Positions 54,335 to 61,800 of a stretch of 64,000 nucleotides of DNA are shown piece by piece. Source of the DNA: SIG673 sp045638685. GTDB taxonomy: Bacteria > Bacillota > Clostridia > Oscillospirales > CAG-272. The notes below the pieces were generated by a model, which worked only from the letters and a program-made list of their open reading frames with translations, did no database searches and was not told the DNA's origin. The DNA is taken from NCBI GenBank assembly GCA_045638685.1, contig JAZUBT010000007.1, positions 124,001 through 188,000 of the forward strand. The letters run 5' to 3'. Made by a program: the position numbers and the translations under genes. Within the stretch, counting starts at the first letter, position 1, and each line of letters opens with the position of its first letter.

Positions 54335-54773
54335 AAGGGTGGGATATATGTCCCGCCCTTTTTGCGAAATAAAAAAGCGTAAATCAAACCTTTCGGTTCA
54401 ATTTACGCTCGGAATGGTGCACCAAAAAAAGTATAGCCGAACCATAGTGTTCGGCTTGTTTTTTTGCCGAGCAATAGGCTACGAAGAACCTGCGATGCTA
54501 TCCTATTTAACATTAAAAACAGAACTGTTAACAAGGATAGCATCTTCTTTTTCCGTGTTTGACTCGGCAAACTGACGGCAGCGGCGTCAAGGGAAAAGCA
54601 GGAAAGAGCGCCGAATTGTGTTAGAATAAAAGGCGCTCTTTTTTTCAACCTCTCCTGTTACCCGCACCAAAAAAAGCATAGTCGAACCTGTTCGGGTTGG
54701 TTTTGTGTTTTATAAAAAGTAAAAACATAATAACTTAAGCCCTTGGCTCTATTTTGAGTCAAGGGCTTTTTTG
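54335..54773. repeat. Array of terminator-like hairpins with repeated tRNA 3'-end scars
   Basis: Six or seven hairpins in 440 bases: 54335-54364 (GGGTGGGA/TCCCGCCC), 54372-54408 (AGCGTAAAT/ATTTACGCT), 54434-54460 (AGCCGAAC/GTTCGGCT then T7), 54492-54546 (GATGCTATCCT/AGGATAGCATC), 54606-54646 (AAGAGCGCC/GGCGCTCTT then T), 54738-54773 (AAGCCCTTG/CAAGGGCTT). A 25-base unit starting GCACCAAAAAAAG occurs at 54419-54443 and 54664-54688 (23 of 25 identical). Each looks like a tRNA 3' end followed by its terminator. Confidence 0.75.
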
Positions 54774-54782
54774 TTTTTCCAG

Positions 54783-55319
54783 TTAATTTATAAAACTGTC
54801 AAATACGGGGGTGGCTTTTTGTGTTTCTAATGACGTAAAAGCACATAATTTCACATCTATATCATAGTCAGGATAATCCGAAACGAACTTGTTGTATGCT
54901 CGGCAGCACTGCTTAGTAGATTCAGCAACGGGATTAATTAAATTACCACCAAAAATACCAGAGCTTATAAGTGGAAAGGAAATGCTGTGCAGTTCATGCT
55001 CTTTTAAAACCAATAGAGAGTTGTAATATGCCTCATACAATTCTTTAAATGCATTGGGAGTTTCGTAAAAATCAGGGCCGACTGCGTGAATTATAAATTT
55101 TGTATTTTGCATTTTAAATGCCGGAGTTATAACCGCTGAACCATCTTTAAGGGGTGTTTTGCAGGCATTACACGCATCTTGTAGTTCAAAAAGACCTGCT
55201 TTTTTAAAAATAACTCCGCAAATACCTCCTCCTGCCAACAAACGCTTATTGGCTGCATTTACAACTGCGTCAACAGTTTGATCAGCACAGGAAGCATTTA
55301 ACAATTCAATTTTACTCAT
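54783..55319 (-). CDS. Macro-domain protein (ADP-ribose-binding hydrolase)
   Basis: 178 residues, the size of stand-alone macro domains. Motifs VVNAANKRLLAGGGICGVIFKKAG (ADP-ribose pocket), IIHAVGPDF and PLISSGIFGGN (phosphate loop). Such enzymes remove ADP-ribose or deacetylate O-acetyl-ADP-ribose. It lies just outside the island's right end. ATG start; the ribosome site is modest (GGGGG at 55327). A terminator hairpin follows the stop codon. Confidence 0.9.
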   Translation of the reverse strand: MSKIELLNASCADQTVDAVVNAANKRLLAGGGICGVIFKKAGLFELQDACNACKTPLKDGSAVITPAFKMQNTKFIIHAVGPDFYETPNAFKELYEAYYNSLLVLKEHELHSISFPLISSGIFGGNLINPVAESTKQCCRAYNKFVSDYPDYDIDVKLCAFTSLETQKATPVFDSFIN

Positions 55320-55580
55320 TTTTATCCCCCGTTTAGCCTTATCTCATAAATTTTACTATATTTATTTTACCACGTTTTTGTGAATAAGTCAATTAACAAA
55401 AGTAAGATGAAATCTAAAATGACTAAGTATAAATTCTTTAAACTTCAACGTAAATTTCTCCAAATCAAAGAATAGTAATGTTTTGGGGTTGCCTTTCGTC
55501 GTTTTTGTGGAGCACAGTTCTCGTTTTTGTCAACAGTGTAATGTAAATAAAATTTTGCATTATAATTAACGCATTTTAAG

Positions 55581-58500
55581 TTAAGTCCTTTTCAGCCTTC
55601 TTTTTTTGAGTATAACAACCAACCCAACAAAAACGGAGAATAACAAAATAACTATGATATAATACGATACTATAAAATCTGCAATATCTTCTATAATGGT
55701 TTTAAAATTGACTGCTCTTCTGCTATTCCAATTTTTATGCCATTTCGAAATATAGCACTGGTTTCGTGTATCTGAATTAGTTACCCTTGTATTCTCATTA
55801 AAGACCTTTTTGCCTATGTACTCTACATTATCCGCCAAAGATACATTCGAAAGCTTTGTGCAATCGTAAAAAGCATAGTCCTCTATAATCTTGACGTCAC
55901 CGGCAAAAACAACGCTTTTCAAATTATTACATCCGCTAAAAGCCTTTTCTCCGATTTTTTCAACACCGTTAAGAATAGAAATTTTAGTTAGTTTTCCCAT
56001 TCCCGTAAACGCCTTTTCGCCGATGATAATCTCTTTTCCGGCTATGGATATATTTTTTATACCGGAGATATTTTTAAAATATCCCTTTGAAATTTCATGT
56101 ACGTCACCAAGCGAAATTTGTGTTATTGAAGATGCGGTGCTGCCCAAATAGTATTCAAGGGGGGTGGCGGATTTGTCAGTAGACCGAGAAACCGTTAATT
56201 CTTTGACACCCGAAACGTTATTAAATGCATTTTCAGCGTATTCACAGTTTGGGTAAAGCGTCAGCTTTTCGGATAATTTGCATCCGTAGAATGCGTTTGC
56301 TCCAATAAAGCTTAGGCCCCCTAATTTTATGTCATTTAACGAAACACAATTTTCAAGTGCATTGGCATTCAGCTTTCTTATTCCGCCCCAATTTTCAAAC
56401 TTTGCCAAATGCTCACAGTTACTAAAAGTCTTTTCTCCAATCTCATCGGTCGAGGTAGAAACTGTAACATCGCTAAGTAGTTCACACTCGGCAAACATAT
56501 AATCGGGAAGCTTTTTGATTTCGGACTCTATCACTGCATTTTTCAAATTAACACAATTCGAAAAAGCCCCCTTTCCAATTTCATTTATATTTTTGGGAAT
56601 GGTAATTGAGGTAAGTCCCGTATTTTTAAATGCGTTTTCTCCGATTTTTTTATAATGCGTAAGATCAAAGCTTTTAAAGCCTGTAAAGTCGGCAAAATAA
56701 TTATCAGGTATAGTCTCAGTTCCCGTTAAAATAAGTTCATCTAATGTCACACCAAACTTTTTCGGAAAATAGCTTACAAACGTTCTCGTATCGGCGATAG
56801 GAACTGTAACTTCTCTTATAGAATAACACCCACTAAAAATCTCTTTGCCTATTTTTTTAACAGCGATTGGAATTTGAATATTAACTAATGATGTGCAGTT
56901 ATTAAATGCATGGTCATCGATTTTTGAAATGGTATCAGCAATAACCAATTTCTCAAGCGAAATACACCCGTCAAACGCATACTTACCAATTTCCGTTATA
57001 TTTCCGTTAAACACAACGTTTGTTAAACGTGAGCATCCGGCAAAATAATTTTTTGGAATTTTCCTCATCTTAATGGCTTCAACCGTGATTTGGGTAAAAT
57101 TTTTCACCACTTCCGTTCCAAAAAAGTCTTTGAGTGGCTTATTAAACAAAGAAATTTTTATCTCGCTTAATTTGTCACAGCCCATAAATGTATTGTCCGC
57201 TGATTTGTTAACGCTTTGTCCCAAATCAATAGAGGTCAGACTATCACATTCTGCGTAGGCATATTCTCCTATTTCTTTTATGTGGTTTGGAAGAACAACC
57301 TCGGTTATCGAATCACAATCATAAAATACATAGCTCGGAAGCTTGGTAACGGATTCATTAAAGGTAACCGCAGACAGCTGCCTGCAGCCATAAAACACTC
57401 CCTCACCTATTTTACGTGCGTCTGATACAAAGCTGAAATCACTAAGATTATAGCAATTTTTAAAGGCGTACTCACCGATACTTTGAATATCAGTATCAAC
57501 AGTTAATACCGAAAGAGCGTTGCACCCCTCGAAATAAGAGCTTGGTATATACCGAGCATAATTCAAATGCACCTCCGTTAACGTTTTTATGACACCCCCA
57601 TCGCATATATCGAACAAAGAGTCTTTTTTCGAAGTTATAGGAAGAGTTAAGCTTCTGAGATTTCCACATCCGCCTAAAACGTTTTCCCCTATCTTCTTAA
57701 CAGAGATTGGAATTTGAATATCAACTAATGACGAGCAGTTATTAAATGCACGGTCTTCGATTTTGAAAACGGTATCATCAATGTTTAATGCCTCAAGTGA
57801 AACACACCCGTCAAATGCATACTTACCGATTACCGTTATATTTCCGTTAAATTCAACGTTTGTTAAATGTGAGCATCCAGCAAAATAATTATTCGGAATC
57901 TCCCCTGTCTCAACAGCTTCAACGGCAATTTGTGTTAACTTCTTTGCTTCTTCCGTTCCCAAAAGATCTTTAAGAGGCTTATTAAACAAAGGAATTTTAA
58001 CTTCCCTTAAGTTATCACAGCCCTTAAATACGTTATCTTCTGATTTGTTAACGTTTTTTCCAAAATCAACAGATACCAGTCTGTCGCATTCTGCGTATGC
58101 GTACGTTCCCAATTCTTTTATATGGTTTGGAAGAATAACCTCGGTTATTGAATCACAATCATAAAAAACATAACGTGGAAGCTTGATAACGGATTTGTTA
58201 AAGGTAATCTCAGATAACTGCTTACAGCCGTAAAACGCCCCTTCACCAATTTCAGCAGCGGTCGATACAAAACAAAAATCTGTAAGCTTATAGCAGTTTT
58301 TAAAGGCATATTCGCCAATGCTTTGAACTGCAGTGTCCATAGTCAGCACGGAAAGAGAGGAACATCCTTTAAAATATGCGTCGGGGATGTTCTGTGCATT
58401 TTTTAAGTGAACTTCAGATAAGTTCTCTACCACATTCCCATCGCATACGTTTATCAAATTGTCATTTTTCGATGTTACTGGAAGAGTTAATCTTCTAAGA

Positions 58501-61500
58501 TTCACGCATCCGCCTAAAACGTTTTCGCCTATTTCCTTAACAGAATCCGGAATCTGAATATCAACCAATGACGAGCAATTATTAAATGCACGGTCACCAA
58601 TTTTTGATGCAGTATCAGCTATATTCAGCGAAGTTAATAAGACACATCCGTTAAACGCATATTTACCGATAGATGTAATATTACCGTCAAAAACAAGATC
58701 GGTTAAATTTAAGCAATCGGAAAAATAATAGTCGGGAATCTTTGTGTTTTTAGAGGTGTCAACCGTGATTTTTGATAGCTTTTCAGATATGTCGCTTCCT
58801 AAAAACTTATTAAGCGGTGTGTTAAGCAACGGAATGTTTATTTCTGTTAATCTGTCGCACCCTGCAAACGCTCCGCTTTCTGCTTTAGCTACGCCTTTGC
58901 CAAAATCAATCAAAGTAATACTATTACATTCCGCATATGCGTAGGCACCTATTTCCTTTATGTGATTCGGAAGACTAACCTCGGTTATTGAGTCGCAATC
59001 ATAAAAGACGTAATCAGGAAGCTTGACAATAGTCTCGTTAAAGGTAACTGCAGATAACTGCTTACACCCATAAAAAGCTCCCTCGCCTATTTTACTTGCA
59101 GCTGTTACAAAACCGAAATTTCCAAGCTTTACGCAATTTTTAAAGGCATACTTGCCTATACTTTGAACGTCGTTATCAATAGTTAATATCGAAAGCTCGG
59201 CACAACCATCAAAATACGAGTCGGGAATATACTTTGCGTTATTCAGACGCACCGAAGATAATGTTTTTGTTACGTTTTCACCACATATACCCTTTAAAGT
59301 GTCATCCTTTGACGTAATCGGAACGGTTAAGCTTCTAAGCTCACTGCAACCCGTAAATATATTGTCACCTATTTTCTTCACTGAAACGGGAACTGTAACC
59401 TCGGATATACCTTTACAACCGAAAAACGCCTCATCCTCTATACTTACCACAGTGCTCGGTATAGAAAAATCCTTTAGTGACAAGCAATTATAAAATGCTT
59501 TTTCACTTATTTGGGAGATACTTAAATTCTCAAAAATAAGTTCGTTAAGCGAAAGGCAATTTGCGAAGGCTTCCTTACCTATTTTCGTTACGTTACCGGA
59601 GATTTTACAGGATGACAACCCGGTACAGTCCTTAAACGCATTATTCCCTATCGAAGTAATCTCACCATTTACCGAAACAGTTTTAATATGTAGGCAAAAA
59701 GATAAGAAATTATCGGGAATAGTTCTACCGCCATCCAAAATTAAGCTTGTCAATTTATCAAGCTTTCCGAAAATGGCAGATAAATCACCGCCAGGTATTA
59801 CAGAATAATTTTCAATACGCAAGGCTTCAATGTTATTACAGTTTTCAAAAGCATCTTTGCTTATTTTATCTACACTACCGGGTATCACCAGTGTTTCACT
59901 TAACTTACATCCGCTAAATGCATCTGCACCTATCTCAACAATTCCAAGCGGCAACACGTCAAACGACACGGAAACACTGTTTTTAAAGGCTGCCTTTGGT
60001 ATTATTTTAAGTTCCTCGCTAAAGACAATTTTCCCTAGTGAGCTACAGCTTTCAAACGCATTATTCTCCATGCTCGTAATGGTTGACAGGTTTATATTAA
60101 CCAGCTTTTTACAACCGCTGAATGCGTAAGCCTCTATCTTTGTTAAGCCGGCATCATGCGTTACCGTATGCAACAAAGAACATTTTTTAAATGCTTTTTG
60201 CGGTATTTCACGCACACTTTCCGGTAGCTTTACCGTTTGCAGCTTAACGCAACCCGAAAAGCATCCGTCACCCATTCTCTGTATCCCGGTATCCGATAAG
60301 TCAACAACCTTAACTTTTCTGTTTCTCTTGAACACGTTATCGGAAAGCACGGATACCTGATAATCGTCTATGTTCCGCGGGAGGTCGTACACCAATTTCG
60401 TTCTATCCCTTAGTCCGTCAACTACTATACTGCTTGCATCGTTTTTATCATAAACGTAATAGTAAGTTTCATTGTAACCATCATATCTGTAAATAAAATA
60501 CAAATTAAGACTGAAGAAAATAACTGTAATTGCTAAGTAAGATGCCAGCGAGTATATAGAAAATTTCTTTCGCTTCGGTCTTTTAAATTGCTTCGCGTTT
60601 CTGTATAAGTTGAGCAAGGCCATCAAGGCACATCCCGTGATGCACGAGAATATGATCATAAGATTATGCCTTTCCCACATCTCTTTTAGCAAAGTAAAGG
60701 TATAGGTAAAGGATAACCCTAATGAAACAAAGAACAAAATAAGTCCGCAGGCACTCGGGGTGTACTGAACAAATCCATCTATTATCTGTCTTTTTCTGAT
60801 GTCCTTTTCAATGATTTTGTTAATGTGACCAAACATAGAATTTCTGTATAGGCTGTACATAAGTCCTAAATCAAACCTATACATTTGAACGTAATCCTCC
60901 TCACCATTAATATCATTAATGGCAGCAAGCTTAAGCTCTTGGGTGTCAACGAGAAAACAATCCGTGGCCTTTTTAATTTTTCTTTGCTTGAAGCAATTCA
61001 GATCATTAGACAAAAAGCGGTAAAAAGAATTGAAAATATAACGGTAACCGTCAAGCTTTGCAAGCAATTCGTCCTTTGAATGCCGTGTCTTTTGAATTAT
61101 TTTTTCATCAACAGACATTCCGAGTTGCTTAAACAACGAATCGTTCCTATTAAAGGATAACGGCAAATACTTGTCAAGAATCAATAGTTTCCCGTACAAA
61201 AAACGGTATCCCTCCTCAATAAACTTCAGGATTTTTTCGCTGTCTTTTTTTATCAGGAGTTTGTTGCCGCGTTTAATCCATCCCCGAAGCTGTCCTTTGA
61301 TTCTATATAAGGCGGTTATTTTGATTTTGTTTTTACACTGAGCATGATCAAATTTTTTCAAATTTTCCTCATACTGTTCGTTCCACAACTCGCTATATCT
61401 TTTCTCCGCGGCTTTTTCTTCACGTATCGCTTTATTGGCGCACTTAATAAACTCTTCAAGATACCCGTATCGGGATGACTCCTCTTCGGCGCCATCCTGA

Positions 61501-61799
61501 TTTTCCGGGCATAATCCCAAACCGACGTAACTTAAATCCAAAAGCTTCAGACGGTAAAGTCTATTAATTGAAAATATTTCGCGGGAGCATAGCAGTTTCT
61601 TTAAGCTTTCCTTTTCCTTCAAAAATCCAAGCGTATCAAACTCAAGACGACGGATGCTGACATCATAATCATGCTCTGCTATGGGCTTAAGCAAGTTTAA
61701 CGTATCAACTAAATATCCGACGGTTATATCATTGGGTTTAATTTCACCGGGATCTCCCAGAACGATATTACCTTCGTGTAATTTGGATTTTTTTTGCAT
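55581..61799 (-). CDS. Giant membrane LRR protein with cytoplasmic N-terminal domain
   Basis: 2072 residues from the ATG at 61799 (GGGAG upstream, 1 base after the previous stop). About residues 1-345 are charged, helical and predicted cytoplasmic; three membrane helices follow (about 350-370, 377-397, 415-435; the loop between the last two is strongly basic, FKRPKRKK), placing the next ~1600 residues outside. These are BspA-type LRR_5 repeats (AFxxCxxLxxIxIPxSVxxIG). A last helix (about 2043-2065) and KKRRLKRT tail return inside. Three tandem super-repeats of ~280 residues lie within (56.8-59.4 kb). No signal peptide, unlike typical BspA proteins. Function unknown; adhesion or envelope sensing is plausible. 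Confidence 0.8.
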   Translation of the reverse strand: MQKKSKLHEGNIVLGDPGEIKPNDITVGYLVDTLNLLKPIAEHDYDVSIRRLEFDTLGFLKEKESLKKLLCSREIFSINRLYRLKLLDLSYVGLGLCPENQDGAEEESSRYGYLEEFIKCANKAIREEKAAEKRYSELWNEQYEENLKKFDHAQCKNKIKITALYRIKGQLRGWIKRGNKLLIKKDSEKILKFIEEGYRFLYGKLLILDKYLPLSFNRNDSLFKQLGMSVDEKIIQKTRHSKDELLAKLDGYRYIFNSFYRFLSNDLNCFKQRKIKKATDCFLVDTQELKLAAINDINGEEDYVQMYRFDLGLMYSLYRNSMFGHINKIIEKDIRKRQIIDGFVQYTPSACGLILFFVSLGLSFTYTFTLLKEMWERHNLMIIFSCITGCALMALLNLYRNAKQFKRPKRKKFSIYSLASYLAITVIFFSLNLYFIYRYDGYNETYYYVYDKNDASSIVVDGLRDRTKLVYDLPRNIDDYQVSVLSDNVFKRNRKVKVVDLSDTGIQRMGDGCFSGCVKLQTVKLPESVREIPQKAFKKCSLLHTVTHDAGLTKIEAYAFSGCKKLVNINLSTITSMENNAFESCSSLGKIVFSEELKIIPKAAFKNSVSVSFDVLPLGIVEIGADAFSGCKLSETLVIPGSVDKISKDAFENCNNIEALRIENYSVIPGGDLSAIFGKLDKLTSLILDGGRTIPDNFLSFCLHIKTVSVNGEITSIGNNAFKDCTGLSSCKISGNVTKIGKEAFANCLSLNELIFENLSISQISEKAFYNCLSLKDFSIPSTVVSIEDEAFFGCKGISEVTVPVSVKKIGDNIFTGCSELRSLTVPITSKDDTLKGICGENVTKTLSSVRLNNAKYIPDSYFDGCAELSILTIDNDVQSIGKYAFKNCVKLGNFGFVTAASKIGEGAFYGCKQLSAVTFNETIVKLPDYVFYDCDSITEVSLPNHIKEIGAYAYAECNSITLIDFGKGVAKAESGAFAGCDRLTEINIPLLNTPLNKFLGSDISEKLSKITVDTSKNTKIPDYYFSDCLNLTDLVFDGNITSIGKYAFNGCVLLTSLNIADTASKIGDRAFNNCSSLVDIQIPDSVKEIGENVLGGCVNLRRLTLPVTSKNDNLINVCDGNVVENLSEVHLKNAQNIPDAYFKGCSSLSVLTMDTAVQSIGEYAFKNCYKLTDFCFVSTAAEIGEGAFYGCKQLSEITFNKSVIKLPRYVFYDCDSITEVILPNHIKELGTYAYAECDRLVSVDFGKNVNKSEDNVFKGCDNLREVKIPLFNKPLKDLLGTEEAKKLTQIAVEAVETGEIPNNYFAGCSHLTNVEFNGNITVIGKYAFDGCVSLEALNIDDTVFKIEDRAFNNCSSLVDIQIPISVKKIGENVLGGCGNLRSLTLPITSKKDSLFDICDGGVIKTLTEVHLNYARYIPSSYFEGCNALSVLTVDTDIQSIGEYAFKNCYNLSDFSFVSDARKIGEGVFYGCRQLSAVTFNESVTKLPSYVFYDCDSITEVVLPNHIKEIGEYAYAECDSLTSIDLGQSVNKSADNTFMGCDKLSEIKISLFNKPLKDFFGTEVVKNFTQITVEAIKMRKIPKNYFAGCSRLTNVVFNGNITEIGKYAFDGCISLEKLVIADTISKIDDHAFNNCTSLVNIQIPIAVKKIGKEIFSGCYSIREVTVPIADTRTFVSYFPKKFGVTLDELILTGTETIPDNYFADFTGFKSFDLTHYKKIGENAFKNTGLTSITIPKNINEIGKGAFSNCVNLKNAVIESEIKKLPDYMFAECELLSDVTVSTSTDEIGEKTFSNCEHLAKFENWGGIRKLNANALENCVSLNDIKLGGLSFIGANAFYGCKLSEKLTLYPNCEYAENAFNNVSGVKELTVSRSTDKSATPLEYYLGSTASSITQISLGDVHEISKGYFKNISGIKNISIAGKEIIIGEKAFTGMGKLTKISILNGVEKIGEKAFSGCNNLKSVVFAGDVKIIEDYAFYDCTKLSNVSLADNVEYIGKKVFNENTRVTNSDTRNQCYISKWHKNWNSRRAVNFKTIIEDIADFIVSYYIIVILLFSVFVGLVVILKKRRLKRT

Positions 61800-61800
61800 T

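Larger units (their letters stand above)
43884..54669. mobile_element. Genomic island integrated in tRNA-Leu (about 10.8 kb)
   Basis: Bounded by direct repeats of TCCTGTTACCCGCACCA (43884-43900, inside the tRNA; 54653-54669). The content fits: serine recombinase, tyrosine integrase, small unknown genes, AT-rich surface protein genes unlike the housekeeping flanks, and several palindromes. No transfer, relaxase or replication gene is found, so it is a passenger island or a decayed element. Confidence 0.75.
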
